Both the position numbers and the translations under genes were made by a program. From positions 37,045-101,044 of the forward strand of contig JANTGF010000003.1 in the NCBI GenBank assembly GCA_024763075.1: 64,000 bases of DNA, written 5' to 3'. This DNA comes from Bacteroidales bacterium. GTDB taxonomy: Bacteria; Bacteroidota; Bacteroidia; Bacteroidales; VadinHA17. The notes beneath the pieces were generated by a model, which was given only the letters and a program-made list of their open reading frames with translations, did no database searches and was not told the origin of the DNA. Position 1 is the stretch's first letter; each line of letters starts with the position of its first letter. Positions 9,439 to 19,070 of this stretch are shown here, one piece after another.

Positions 9439-9792
9439 TTACTCCAAAAGCCACTCCTCTGCCAGCTTATAGTCTGAAAAAATTTTAAAAAAAGCCCCCC
9501 TGTTTACAGCTACAGTCTCTCCAAAATAGTTTATGTTACTCTTTTTCCCTACAACTGCCAGTTTTATCTTATACCCGGTTTGTTTTGCAATCTCCTTACC
9601 TATATAAAAACGCTCCATTTCTGTTTTGAATATATCCCTGGCCCTTGTTGTGTCACATATAGCCTTGAAAATCTGCCTGTTATGACATTCAGTTTTTATT
9701 ATAGAAAACAGGTGTTGAAAATACTTAAATTCATAATCCCCTGATACTTCAAACAGGATATATCTACTTTTATCAATGATTTTATGTTTCAT
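9439..9792 (-). CDS. STAS/SpoIIAA-like small protein
   Basis: 117 residues, cytosolic, without membrane segments. The pattern YILFEVSGDYEFKYF..., an alternation of strands and helices with AICDTTRARD and IGKEIAKQTGYKIKLAVVG, and an end of FSDYKLAEEWLLE resemble the SpoIIAA-like/STAS fold proteins common in Bacteroidota. No catalytic motif is seen. No partner kinase or phosphatase is adjacent. It is divergent from queG with about 160 bp between starts. Function unknown. Confidence 0.6.
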   Translation of the reverse strand: MKHKIIDKSRYILFEVSGDYEFKYFQHLFSIIKTECHNRQIFKAICDTTRARDIFKTEMERFYIGKEIAKQTGYKIKLAVVGKKSNINYFGETVAVNRGAFFKIFSDYKLAEEWLLE

Positions 9793-9921
9793 AACCCTTT
9801 TCTCTGATAACTACAAAGTTAAGCAATGATCAAGAATAAATAGTATTTTTTATATGATAATTAAAAGTCAGCCCATTTGAGTTAAATATCGGTTCCAGTA
9901 CCGGTTTTTTATTGAAAAAAT

Positions 9922-9929
9922 TACCTTTG
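9922..9929 (+). promoter_or_regulatory. Putative -7 promoter element for queG
   Basis: TACCTTTG matches TAnnTTTG, 21 bp before the queG ATG at 9951, so the leader would be short. I see no good TTTG at -33. Confidence 0.4.
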
Positions 9930-9950
9930 TATCTGCAGATATCCGGAGGA

Positions 9951-10877
9951 ATGAACCAATTTAAAGTAAATAGTAGCAGAATAAGGGAAAAAGCCTTAGA
10001 ACTGGGTTTTGATGCCTGTGGCATTTCAAGAGCCGAATTTATGGAGGATGATGCGCAAAGGTTACAAAAATGGCTGGAAAGAGGAATGCAGGGAGAGATG
10101 AGCTATATGGCCAATTATTTTGATAAGAGAGCGGATCCCCGGAAACTTGTTCCGGGAGCAAAATCCGTGATATCTGTTATTCTGAATTACTATCCGGGTG
10201 AAAAGCAGCAGGCTTCCGATGCACCTGTCATCTCAAAGTATGCCTATGGTGAGGATTATCATTTTGTGATGAAAAGGATGTTGAAAAAACTATTGGAATT
10301 TGTAAGGGAAAACTTCGGCCAGGTAGAAGGGCGGGTTTTTGTGGATTCTGCTCCGGTACTTGAAAGAGCGTGGGCTGTGAAGGCTGGTCTTGGCTGGGTT
10401 GGTAAGAATGGTATGCTGATTTCAAAAAAATATGGTTCTTTTGTGTTCCTTGGGGAACTGATTATTGATATGGAACTGGAATATGATAAAAGCGAAATGA
10501 AAGACCATTGTGGTTCATGTAGTGCCTGTTTGGATGCTTGTCCTACAAAAGCAATTATGCCAGGTAGGGTGGTGGACGGGAGTTTATGTATTTCATATTT
10601 TACCATTGAAAAAAAGGGAGAAATCCCTGTTGAAATGAAAGACCGTTTTGAAAACCGGTTATTTGGTTGCGATATTTGTCAGGATGTTTGTCCATGGAAC
10701 AAAAAAGCGAAGCCACATAATGTACGGGAATTCAATCCGGCCCGGGAATGGCTGAGAATGACTGATTCAGATTGGAAGAATTTGAAGGAAATAGATTTTA
10801 ACCGGATATTTAAAAACTCAGCTTTAAAAAGGACAAAATATAAAGGTTTGATGAGGAATCTGGAGTTTTTGCAATAA
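9951..10877 (+). CDS. queG: Epoxyqueuosine reductase QueG
   Basis: 308 residues from ATG 9951, preceded by GGAGGA as a possible ribosome-binding site; a TTG at 9912 is a weaker start. QueG reduces epoxyqueuosine to queuosine in tRNA using cobalamin and two [4Fe-4S] clusters. The middle part has AVKAGLGWVGKNGMLI. The first cluster motif is CGSCSACLDACPTKAI and the second is CDICQDVCPWNKK. The end KRTKYKGLMRNLEFL matches the short-form QueG without the HEAT-repeat tail. It needs Fe-S clusters such as those from the nearby suf genes. Confidence 0.95.
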   Translation: MNQFKVNSSRIREKALELGFDACGISRAEFMEDDAQRLQKWLERGMQGEMSYMANYFDKRADPRKLVPGAKSVISVILNYYPGEKQQASDAPVISKYAYGEDYHFVMKRMLKKLLEFVRENFGQVEGRVFVDSAPVLERAWAVKAGLGWVGKNGMLISKKYGSFVFLGELIIDMELEYDKSEMKDHCGSCSACLDACPTKAIMPGRVVDGSLCISYFTIEKKGEIPVEMKDRFENRLFGCDICQDVCPWNKKAKPHNVREFNPAREWLRMTDSDWKNLKEIDFNRIFKNSALKRTKYKGLMRNLEFLQ

Positions 10878-10916
10878 CACTTTATCCGGTGCGTTTTTTT
10901 TAATAATATATTCTGC

Positions 10917-11360
10917 GTGGTTAACTTTTCTTTTGATATATTAACTGTATTCCTTGTTGCAATTACCGGGATGTGGAAAGCAATTCCTCTGGGTTTCATA
11001 TTAAAGGTTTCCCCTTTGTACATTTTTTTGATGACTGCTACCGGGTCTGTCCTCGGCGTGTTGATCCTGTTCTTTTTTGGCACAAAAATCCGGAGGTTTA
11101 TTTTAAACAGACAATTAAAAGATACTCAGTCAAAAAAAAGAAAAAGGGCTTTAGAGATAATGAACAAATATGGTTTGATTGGCCTTGGTTTTTTCGGAAC
11201 TTTGATATTTGGTCCGCCTATGACAATTGTTCTGGGGATGTCTCTGATACAAAGACAAAAACAATTTTTATACTGGACCCTTGCAGGAACAGTTGTCTGG
11301 AGTCTTGTATTAACAATTATGGGAACATTAAGCATTGATATTATAAGCAGGTTTGCCTAA
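10917..11360 (+). CDS. Small multidrug export family membrane protein (PF06695-like)
   Basis: 147 residues from GTG 10917; ATG 10971 is an alternative but would cut the first hydrophobic segment. Four hydrophobic stretches are visible: about residues 5-40 (bipartite), 40-55, 88-110 and 120-140. The basic loop KDTQSKKRKRA separates the halves, and the GLGFFGTLIFGPPMTIVLGM block is typical of small multidrug export/DedA-related proteins. Substrate unknown. It lies 39 bp after queG on the same strand and may be cotranscribed. Confidence 0.65.
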   Translation: MVNFSFDILTVFLVAITGMWKAIPLGFILKVSPLYIFLMTATGSVLGVLILFFFGTKIRRFILNRQLKDTQSKKRKRALEIMNKYGLIGLGFFGTLIFGPPMTIVLGMSLIQRQKQFLYWTLAGTVVWSLVLTIMGTLSIDIISRFA

Positions 11361-11389
11361 AGATGACCACTTTTAGGTTTTGTATGCTT

Positions 11390-11800
11390 TTAGCCTGAAC
11401 TATTGCTTAAGGTAACTACAATCTCCCTGTTTTTTCTCGGCCCGTCAAATTCACAGACAAAAATATTCTGCCAGGTGGAAAGACCCAACTTCCCATCAAT
11501 AACCGGAATGGTTTCAGAAGGCCCGACAAGCCCGGCTTTCAAATGTGCATCGCCGTTATTATCCTGTCTGTCGTGTTCCCAAACACCTGAAGGAATGAGC
11601 TTTTTGAGTAAGTGGATCACGTCATTCTGAACAGACTGGTCCCAGTTTTCCTGTATCATAACAGCAGCGGTGGCCCCCCGTACATAAACATTCACCGTAC
11701 CTTCTTTTACCCCGCTTCTTACAACCATTGCATTTACCTCAGCGGTAATATCAAATAAACCGTTATGTTTTGGTGTCCTGATTTGTATTACTTCCTGCAT
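11390..11800 (-). CDS. YjbQ/UPF0047 family protein
   Basis: 136 residues from ATG 11800 (MQEVIQIRTPKHNGLFDIT). The frame is open further upstream but that part overlaps the start of the next gene and is not conserved-looking. The family is a small trimeric beta-barrel reported to have weak thiamine-phosphate synthase activity; its real role is unclear. Seen motifs: VNVYVRGATAAVMIQEN, HDRQDNNGDAHLKAGLVGPS with conserved His and Asn, and the end GPRKNREIVVTL. Convergent with the exporter gene. Confidence 0.88.
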   Translation of the reverse strand: MQEVIQIRTPKHNGLFDITAEVNAMVVRSGVKEGTVNVYVRGATAAVMIQENWDQSVQNDVIHLLKKLIPSGVWEHDRQDNNGDAHLKAGLVGPSETIPVIDGKLGLSTWQNIFVCEFDGPRKNREIVVTLSNSSG

Positions 11801-11883
11801 TTCTTTAACTTTAAATCGTTTTTCAAATTTAAGAAATTCCCTGAAAACCAACAGATGATGCACTGAAAATTGGGGTACTTTTA

Positions 11884-12720
11884 ATGAAACAAGAAGGTTT
11901 TGAAATAAAAGGTTCCGGTGAACGGACTTTGTATGCACAATTATGGGCACCTGATGAGGTTTCAAATGGGGTGATTTGCCTGATTCATGGAATAGGAGAA
12001 CATGTTAACAGATATCATTACTGGGCAGAAAGGGCTGTTTCAGAGGGTTTTGTTTTTATGGGTTTTGATTTGTGTTGCTCAGGCAGGTCGGAAGGGAAAA
12101 GGGGATTAATGCCATCCTTTGATTCTGTACTGGATGATATTGAATTGTTAATAAAGCAGGCGAAGCACAGATTCCCGGATATTCCGGTATTTCTTTATGG
12201 TCACAGCATGGGGGGAACGCTGGTTTTGAACTATGCCATCAAAAGGGATGCTAAGATTAATGGCTTGTTTGTGACATCTCCCTGGTTACTACTGAAAAAT
12301 AAGCCTTCCGGTTTTATGGTTTCACTGGTTCGGATGCTTTCGGGTGTTTTTCCAAACCTTACGATTGATACAGGATCATCATCCGGGGTGGAACGCCTTT
12401 CAAGGGATATGGATGTTGTGGAAAATTACAAAAATGATCCCCTGGTACATAGTAAGATCTCATTAAAAATGATAATATCACTGCTTGATGCTGCTTCATT
12501 CGCCCTTGATAATGCTTCAAAATTGAAATTGCCGGTATTGTTAATGCATGGGAGTAGTGACCAGATTACAGATCCGGAAGGCAGCCGGCTTTTTGCAGAA
12601 TCAAATGAAGAAAAATGCACTTTAAAGATATGGGAAGGTCTATACCATGAAATGTATAATGAACCTGAAAAAGAAGAGGTATTCAATTATCTGATGAACT
12701 GGATTAATAAATTTCTTTAA
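11884..12720 (+). CDS. Alpha/beta hydrolase, monoacylglycerol lipase-like
   Basis: 278 residues. The serine-hydrolase nucleophile elbow is GHSMGG (about residues 108-113), with the oxyanion segment LIHGIGEHVNRY (Hydrolase_4 type), the acid in LLMHGSSDQITDPEG, and the catalytic His in GLYHEMYNE near the end. This layout fits the monoglyceride lipase/lysophospholipase group. It has no signal peptide, so it is cytosolic. The following GSCFA gene starts 4 bp after the stop and is probably cotranscribed. Confidence 0.88.
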   Translation: MKQEGFEIKGSGERTLYAQLWAPDEVSNGVICLIHGIGEHVNRYHYWAERAVSEGFVFMGFDLCCSGRSEGKRGLMPSFDSVLDDIELLIKQAKHRFPDIPVFLYGHSMGGTLVLNYAIKRDAKINGLFVTSPWLLLKNKPSGFMVSLVRMLSGVFPNLTIDTGSSSGVERLSRDMDVVENYKNDPLVHSKISLKMIISLLDAASFALDNASKLKLPVLLMHGSSDQITDPEGSRLFAESNEEKCTLKIWEGLYHEMYNEPEKEEVFNYLMNWINKFL

Positions 12721-12724
12721 TAAA

Positions 12725-13720
12725 ATGGGTATGGATCAGTTCAGAACAGAACTAATATTAAAGGATTTTCCTTTTCAAATCTCACACAGGGATGCTTCGC
12801 TGTTTATTGGCTCCTGCTTTACCGATCATATTGGTTCCAAAATGCAAAATGCAGGATTCAGGACAGAACTAAACCCTTTTGGAGTGGTTTATAACCCTTC
12901 CTCCGTTAAGAAAAGCCTGGAGATCCTCATTGAAAACAGAGATTTTACAGGGGAAGACCTTCATTTTTTTAATGATCGCTGGTTTAGTTTTTATCATCAT
13001 TCTTCTTTTTCAAGTCAGGACAAAAAAGCCTGTCTGCATGATATTAACTCCGGGATTTCCAGGGCTTCCGGTTTCCTGAAGGATGCATCTTTTTTGTTTA
13101 TTACATTTGGCACGGCCAGGGTGTATAAGCACAAAGAATCCGGAGAGGTGGTTTCAAACTGTCATAAACTACCTGCGGCAACTTTTTCCCGTGAACTTTT
13201 GAGTGTGGAAGAAATTGTAAAGGACTATGATGAATTTTTCATCCGGTTAAAACAATTTAATCCAAATCTTAAGATAATTTTTACGGTTAGTCCCGTCCGA
13301 CACTGGAAAGACGGAGCTATAGGAAATCAGTTGAGCAAATCTGTTCTGCTACTTGCTGTTCACCGGCTTGTTGAAAAGTACAGGGATGTCCATTATTTCC
13401 CTTCTTACGAAATAATGATGGATGATTTGCGTGATTACCGGTTTTATACGGATGATATGATTCATATTTCAACGGTGGCGGTAAATTACATTTGGGGTAA
13501 GTTCAAAAATGCGTTTTTTGATCAGAAAACATGTGAGATAATAGGTAAAGTTGAAAAAATCAAAAAGGCACTTGATCATCGTCCGTTTGATAGAAAAGCT
13601 AAGGCACATCAGCTTTTTTTGAAAAATATTCGCCACGATATCGAAGAAATGGAGAAGGAGTTCTCTTTTCTGGATTTTAGAAAAGAGAAAGAGTTTCTGT
13701 TTAAACAATCTGTTTTATAG
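12725..13720 (+). CDS. GSCFA domain protein (SGNH-hydrolase-like)
   Basis: 331 residues. The family motif GSCFTDHIGSKM with LNPFGVVYNP is near the N-terminus (about residues 30-60), and TVSPVRHWKDG lies in the middle. GSCFA proteins are an SGNH-like group common in Bacteroidota with unproven substrates. The end is Lys/Glu-rich and probably helical. The 4-bp gap to the lipase-like gene suggests a shared lipid or acyl-ester role, but that is inference. Confidence 0.85.
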   Translation: MGMDQFRTELILKDFPFQISHRDASLFIGSCFTDHIGSKMQNAGFRTELNPFGVVYNPSSVKKSLEILIENRDFTGEDLHFFNDRWFSFYHHSSFSSQDKKACLHDINSGISRASGFLKDASFLFITFGTARVYKHKESGEVVSNCHKLPAATFSRELLSVEEIVKDYDEFFIRLKQFNPNLKIIFTVSPVRHWKDGAIGNQLSKSVLLLAVHRLVEKYRDVHYFPSYEIMMDDLRDYRFYTDDMIHISTVAVNYIWGKFKNAFFDQKTCEIIGKVEKIKKALDHRPFDRKAKAHQLFLKNIRHDIEEMEKEFSFLDFRKEKEFLFKQSVL

Positions 13721-13804
13721 AATGTTAACTGATAAACTCAAGATTGTAGATTTGGTGTACGATTTTTTATATTTATCTTGCAGGTTTTAATAGGAAGATT
13801 ATTT

Positions 13805-15592
13805 ATGATTGAAGAAAACCTGCTGGACGGCAGAATGTTTTTTTATCTTTTTTATTCAGGCGGGAAAAAAGTTCTTGAATATCAGCAGGAAATCAATAAG
13901 ATAAATGTATTTCCAGTTCCGGATGCAGATACGGGTACCAACCTGGCTTCAACAGTACGGTCGGTGATGGATATGATCAGGCCTGATCAGTCTTTCAAAA
14001 TTATCACAAACTCAATTGCTGAGGCTGCTCTGATCGGAGCAAGAGGGAATTCAGGAGTGATATTTGCCCAGTTTTTAAATGGTATTAATGAACAAACCTG
14101 CGATTGCCATGCCATTAGCCTGAAAGAATTTGCAACAAGCCTGAAGAATTCTGTGAGGTATTTGTATGAGGCGATCTCCGAACCGGTGGAAGGTACCATG
14201 CTCACAGTAATCAGGGAGTGGTCTGAATTTATGTATAAACATAAAGATGGACTAGATTTTCGCTCGGTTTTTATTAAGTCCATTGAAGCTGCTGAAAAGT
14301 CCCTGAGAGAAACACCTGAAAAGCTGAAAGCACTGGCAAAATTTAATGTAGTGGATGCCGGAGCTAAAGGATTTGTTGTTTTTTTGCAAGGAATCCTGGA
14401 TTTTCTGAAACATCAGAGTATTAAAAGTCTGCTTTCATCTCATCGTTCTATTGAAATTGTAGAGGATATACCGGAATTATTACATGAGAAATTCAACTTT
14501 CGCTATTGTACGGAGGCCTTGATTAAGGGAGAAGATCTGGATCAAAGGGAAATTGAGTCCATCATTCATTCATTTGGTGATTCTGCGGTGATGGCAGGAA
14601 CGAAAAAGCTGACACGAATACATGTGCATACCGATCGTCCCGACCACTTAATGAATGAACTGAGGCATACCGGAACGCTGACTTACCAAAAAGCGGATGA
14701 TATGATGATGCAGTATGCCGCAGCACATGAACGCAAATGGAATATTGCTCTGGTAACCGATTCGGTTTGTGATCTTCCTTCAGAGGTTTTAAATGAATAC
14801 CAGATTCATATGGTTCCCCTGAACCTGTTCTTTGGTGAGAATCAATACATTGATAAGGTTACGATTACTCCTGATAAGTTTTATCATCTGATGGAGGAAA
14901 GTGAAAATCTTCCAAGCACATCCCAACCCAGTGTAAAGTCATTTGTAAATTTATATTCCCAGTTGTTAACAAATTATGATTCGGTTATTTCTGTTCATTT
15001 ATCAGAGCATCTCAGCGGAACTTTTAACGGAGCACAAACTGCGGCTGATAAAGTAAGCAAGGAAGCCGGAAAGAGAATCACTGTGCTGGATACCAAAACC
15101 CTGTCAGGTTCGGAAGGCTTGCTGGTGTATCGTTTGTCCCTTGAAATAGCAAAGGGAAAAACACATGACGAAGTGCTGACTGCCTGGAAGAAATGGTCCG
15201 TAAATACACGGGTGCTTGTAAGTGTAAAAAATATGAAAAACCTGGTGAAAAGCGGCCGGGTGAGCTTGTTAAAAGGCCAGTTGGCAAAAGTCCTTGGCAT
15301 TAAACCGATCATTGCTGTGAACAAAGAGGGAAAAACCTATCTGATGGATAAAACCTTGTCACAGAAAGGCAACATGAAGCGGGTAATGAAGCATCTGAAA
15401 TTATTGATCAATGAAAGGAAAGTCTGGCAATATGTTGTACTGCATGCAAATAACGAGGAAGGTGCCGGTTGGTTTACCAATCAAATGAAAGAGCTGTCCG
15501 GGCAGGAACCCTTTGCTGTGATTAATTCCTCACCTGTGGTAGGAGCACATCTGGGGAACAAAACCGTTGCAGTTGCATTTATGTATGAATAG
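13805..15592 (+). CDS. DAK2-DegV fusion: fatty acid kinase (FakA-like) joined to fatty-acid-binding (FakB-like) domain
   Basis: 595 residues from ATG 13805 (a TTG at 13778 is less likely). The N-terminal DhaL/DAK2 kinase domain has NVFPVPDADTGTNLASTV with the Mg-binding Asp residues and ARGNSGVIFAQ. A middle domain follows with FRYCTEALI and THVH-like IHVHTDRPD, as in FakA. From about residue 315 a complete DegV domain begins (VTDSVCDLPSEVL), with TSQPSVKSF and HLSEHLSGTFNGA lipid-binding segments. In Firmicutes FakA and FakB are separate proteins that phosphorylate exogenous fatty acids. Here one chain carries kinase and lipid carrier. Confidence 0.85.
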   Translation: MIEENLLDGRMFFYLFYSGGKKVLEYQQEINKINVFPVPDADTGTNLASTVRSVMDMIRPDQSFKIITNSIAEAALIGARGNSGVIFAQFLNGINEQTCDCHAISLKEFATSLKNSVRYLYEAISEPVEGTMLTVIREWSEFMYKHKDGLDFRSVFIKSIEAAEKSLRETPEKLKALAKFNVVDAGAKGFVVFLQGILDFLKHQSIKSLLSSHRSIEIVEDIPELLHEKFNFRYCTEALIKGEDLDQREIESIIHSFGDSAVMAGTKKLTRIHVHTDRPDHLMNELRHTGTLTYQKADDMMMQYAAAHERKWNIALVTDSVCDLPSEVLNEYQIHMVPLNLFFGENQYIDKVTITPDKFYHLMEESENLPSTSQPSVKSFVNLYSQLLTNYDSVISVHLSEHLSGTFNGAQTAADKVSKEAGKRITVLDTKTLSGSEGLLVYRLSLEIAKGKTHDEVLTAWKKWSVNTRVLVSVKNMKNLVKSGRVSLLKGQLAKVLGIKPIIAVNKEGKTYLMDKTLSQKGNMKRVMKHLKLLINERKVWQYVVLHANNEEGAGWFTNQMKELSGQEPFAVINSSPVVGAHLGNKTVAVAFMYE

Positions 15593-15738
15593 TAGTCAGT
15601 TATTTGTTAACATTAACAGCTAACAGTTATCAAGGAAGAGGGGGCAGTTTGCAACGTTCAATTGAAAAGGAGGTAAAGAATTTATGGAATCTTATTCGTT
15701 TCCTTTCATGACCTTTAATATCCGGTTCCTGACCATCC

Positions 15739-18252
15739 TTACCTTTGTATCACAAACTTCCTGTATCCTGACCAGCTCTCCGCTTTCAATCTTAAAATGT
15801 AAACTCCCGGGAGGAGTCCGTTCAAATTAAGTTCAAACCTTTGTTCATTTCCTGCAGATGTAAAAGTACTTTTTTTAAGAATTTGCCCTGTCAGGTCAAG
15901 AATATCTGCCTGGATATTTGAAGAAAGTCCTGGTTGAAAATTTATACAAAGTAAACTTTCAGCCGGATTCGGATATAAGTTCCATAAATCCTCACTCAAA
16001 AGATTGCCTGTAGAAGAGGAAAGTTGCGTAAAGATGACAAAAATAGCAGAATCACACAAAGCCGGATCATTCAGCATACAAACTTTATAGACAATAGTAT
16101 CTATACCGGTAAATCCTGTATTGGGAGTATAAGTGATATTTTTTTCATCGGGCAAACCGGCACTTCCGTTAGCAGGTTCTCTTACTATATTGAGCTGGTA
16201 GCTTCCGTAAATCCTGTCATTTTGAATTACATTATAAGTCAGGCTTGTACCCATAGCTGTACCGGATGAATCAAAGATACATTCCGGAGGAACAACAATA
16301 ACTTTCCCATTGCCAAAGCGTTCGACAAACTCCTGGTAATACAGGTTTGCAATGGTATCGTCATGTATAATAAGAGTATTCTCGTCATTTCTTAATTCTG
16401 CTGCCGAGCTCCAGTTATGACTCCCTGTAAGCACCACCGGAGCCTGTCCAATACCAGCATGATCAGTGATTATATATTTATGATGAAGGAGTCCTGTTTC
16501 TCCCGAATCCCTGAAGTTTTCATTCAACGCATCTGTTAAAATATTTACCACTTCTTCCATCCCTGACTGGTTTTTAGAGTTTATCACTATCTCACTATCT
16601 GTATCTCCAATTGTTTTTTCTGCTATTAAACTACCGATATCCGTCCGGGTAATTAGCATGGTGGAAATATTCAGGCTGGAGCTTGCATTGTTTATGGTTT
16701 CCAGAATGCGGGCATTGGTTTTATCCGATGGGCTGAAATAACATTCTGTTTCATGTCCTCCTATTTTGAAAAAATGAGCTGTTTGGTCTTTTTTGTCCGG
16801 TCCGAATTTTGATTTTAAGGGATCAGGACTTAGTCCTTCACTTCCGAACATTTCTTCAAATTCCAGTTGATAAGCGATGGCAAGACTCTGATCCTGAATA
16901 ATGATCACATTATTGGCATCCGTATTGATCTGGTCTCGTGTAAGATTGGTTGAACCTGTCCACACCAGAGGATCCTCAGGATTGGGAGAATGCGCATCAA
17001 AAATAAGGAACTTATTATGCATGATCCCGTAATTCGGATAATCACTTTCAGGACTGGCTATTTTCCCAATATTACTGTAAAGATCGCGTATTCCGTTGTT
17101 ATTGGTGTTCCCGTCATAGACGACCCTGACTTTAACTCCCCTGTCATAAGCCTGGTTCAGGGCAGTACTTATATTTGAGATGCCATCGTTATTCAAATTA
17201 TAAATAGCCATGTCAATGCTGTATTTTGCCCGGTTTATGTAGGCGATCAGGGTGTCATCTATTGCATAATCCAGCATGATGGCATTTTCTCCGGTTGAAA
17301 CGGAATGATCTACACTCCGGTTAAAATACACTTTTATGTTCCCTGAAGAAAGTGATTGGGTGATAAATATTTGGGTTGGAGTAAAGGCTGTATCCACGCC
17401 GTTTGTTGAAAAAGCTTTAATGTATAAGATTTCGGATGGTGAACCTCCGGTTACCGGAATCGTATGGTTTTGTGTGGCTTCGGAAATACTGATTTTACCA
17501 AGCTCCAGATTTTCGGTTTTCCCATAAAAGATTTCGGTTGTCCCATCTGTATCGGTCTGCCAGTGCAGGTCAAATCCGGAAGTAGTAATACCGGAGGCTG
17601 TAAGTCTGCTTACCATGTTTATGGAGCTTTCGGAAATGATATCTTCTTTACTACGGAGGAGCAACTGGTAACCCTCATCGGGTTGATCCCAGCTGTATTG
17701 TCCCAGAATACCTGTAATACTCACGGTTCCTGTGGGAATGGCTTCTCCCGGAATGTTTGAACTGCTATTAATCCTTACTTCAAAACTTTGTCCGTTTGCT
17801 TTGGCAGCGTAGTTCTTATTTCCTTCAAAAGTCTCAGAAGAAGTTTCAAAAGATGCCTGGTGAATTTTTATAAGCATTCCTTCCAGAGATTCTTTGATCT
17901 CATCCGGAGTGATTTCTACAGGGTCAGGGAGATTATGGTTCTGGCTTAATACGGTGAACTCTGAAACCGGATCCAGTTCCAGCAATCCGGCATAGTTTTT
18001 CAGGGTTCCTGAAATAAGAATACTGTCACCTTGTTTTAGATTTCCAAGACTATAGCTGTAAGCTGCAAGCCCGGCTGTGGTATCCTGAAAAAACCGGATG
18101 CTTCCAAGCTCGGAACCATTTGTTACGATTCCTGTAAGCCTTACATTATGACCCGGGCCCAGTGTCCGTGCTTCTTTAACTGAAATTAACTGGGAATAGG
18201 AAAATCCTGTAAAAATAAAAAACAAGAGTATGATGTAAATTAATTTTTTCAC
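15739..18252 (-). CDS. Secreted phospholipase D-like protein with T9SS sorting tail
   Basis: 837 residues. A signal peptide (MKKLIYIILLFFIFTGFSYS) is followed by an OB-fold-like DUF5689-type region (about 22-200) and a linker with a fibronectin-like strand pattern. Two HKD domains follow: HNKFLIFD with TGSTNLTRDQ near residue 410, and HHKYIITD with TGSHNWSSAAE near residue 589. A short Ig-like region comes next, and the last 80 residues have LYPNPAESLLCINF and LPGVYILRL, a type A T9SS sorting domain. It would be exported across the outer membrane to cut phosphodiester bonds in lipid or nucleic acid; the substrate is unknown. Its start lies 4 bp after the kdsB stop. Confidence 0.88.
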   Translation of the reverse strand: MKKLIYIILLFFIFTGFSYSQLISVKEARTLGPGHNVRLTGIVTNGSELGSIRFFQDTTAGLAAYSYSLGNLKQGDSILISGTLKNYAGLLELDPVSEFTVLSQNHNLPDPVEITPDEIKESLEGMLIKIHQASFETSSETFEGNKNYAAKANGQSFEVRINSSSNIPGEAIPTGTVSITGILGQYSWDQPDEGYQLLLRSKEDIISESSINMVSRLTASGITTSGFDLHWQTDTDGTTEIFYGKTENLELGKISISEATQNHTIPVTGGSPSEILYIKAFSTNGVDTAFTPTQIFITQSLSSGNIKVYFNRSVDHSVSTGENAIMLDYAIDDTLIAYINRAKYSIDMAIYNLNNDGISNISTALNQAYDRGVKVRVVYDGNTNNNGIRDLYSNIGKIASPESDYPNYGIMHNKFLIFDAHSPNPEDPLVWTGSTNLTRDQINTDANNVIIIQDQSLAIAYQLEFEEMFGSEGLSPDPLKSKFGPDKKDQTAHFFKIGGHETECYFSPSDKTNARILETINNASSSLNISTMLITRTDIGSLIAEKTIGDTDSEIVINSKNQSGMEEVVNILTDALNENFRDSGETGLLHHKYIITDHAGIGQAPVVLTGSHNWSSAAELRNDENTLIIHDDTIANLYYQEFVERFGNGKVIVVPPECIFDSSGTAMGTSLTYNVIQNDRIYGSYQLNIVREPANGSAGLPDEKNITYTPNTGFTGIDTIVYKVCMLNDPALCDSAIFVIFTQLSSSTGNLLSEDLWNLYPNPAESLLCINFQPGLSSNIQADILDLTGQILKKSTFTSAGNEQRFELNLNGLLPGVYILRLKAESWSGYRKFVIQR

Positions 18253-18256
18253 CGGA

Positions 18257-19045
18257 TTATTCAGGTAATATATAAACTTTCAAAAGTCCTACGGATTCCA
18301 TTCGTTTGAGGTCTTCTACCGAATCAACAGATAAGGAGTCAATTTTTGTTTCAAGGCACTTGATCCTGAGTCCGGTCTCCAACCACCGGAGCTGTTCCAG
18401 GGACTCTGCTGATTCCAGTCTGGTTTTTTTCAGACCGGCAATAAACCTTAAGGTATCTCTTTTAAAAGCATACATGCCGATATGCTTAAAATAATCCGTA
18501 TGGCTGATCCACTCGCTTTTATCAATATTCCGAAGATACGGAACAGGTGACCGGCTGAAATACAGGGCATAATTGTTTTTATCAATCACTACTTTTGGTT
18601 CGTTCGGGTCAAACACATCTTCATTCTCATATAACTTTTTTATCAAAGTGGCAATTTTTGTTTCGGGGTCTTCGTAGGCTGCCATCAGCTCTTTTATTTG
18701 CTCCGGATCAAGAAAAGGTTCATCTCCCTGTATGTTCAGTACTACATCAATACTCTGCCCGGAAGTTTGTTCATATAGATCGACCGCCTCGGCACACCTG
18801 TCTGTTCCGCTGGGATGCTCCGGGCTGGTCATGATCACTTTCCCTCCAAAATTTTCTACTTCCGCTTTGATTTTTTCATTTTCCGTTGCCACAACCACCT
18901 TTTCCAATGCGAGGGTAGCATTTTCCCATACTTTGCGGATCATGGTTTTTCCGTCAATTTTTACAAGTGGTTTTCCCGGGAACCTGGTGGATTGATAACG
19001 GGCGGGGATTATGCCCAGAAAATTTAATTTATTTGAAGTTTGCAT
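18257..19045 (-). CDS. kdsB: 3-deoxy-manno-octulosonate cytidylyltransferase KdsB
   Basis: 262 residues. KdsB activates Kdo with CTP to CMP-Kdo for the inner core of lipopolysaccharide. GIIPARYQSTRFPGKPL is the nucleotide-binding N-terminus. HPSGTDRCAEA and NIQGDEPFLDPEQI are substrate and metal motifs, and YFSRSPVPYLR and KHIGMYAFKRDTL follow. Cytosolic. It sits between the DEAD-box gene upstream (25 bp) and the phospholipase downstream (4 bp), probably one transcript. Confidence 0.95.
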   Translation of the reverse strand: MQTSNKLNFLGIIPARYQSTRFPGKPLVKIDGKTMIRKVWENATLALEKVVVATENEKIKAEVENFGGKVIMTSPEHPSGTDRCAEAVDLYEQTSGQSIDVVLNIQGDEPFLDPEQIKELMAAYEDPETKIATLIKKLYENEDVFDPNEPKVVIDKNNYALYFSRSPVPYLRNIDKSEWISHTDYFKHIGMYAFKRDTLRFIAGLKKTRLESAESLEQLRWLETGLRIKCLETKIDSLSVDSVEDLKRMESVGLLKVYILPE

Positions 19046-19070
19046 ATTATTTTGTATTCAGGAGTTTCGT

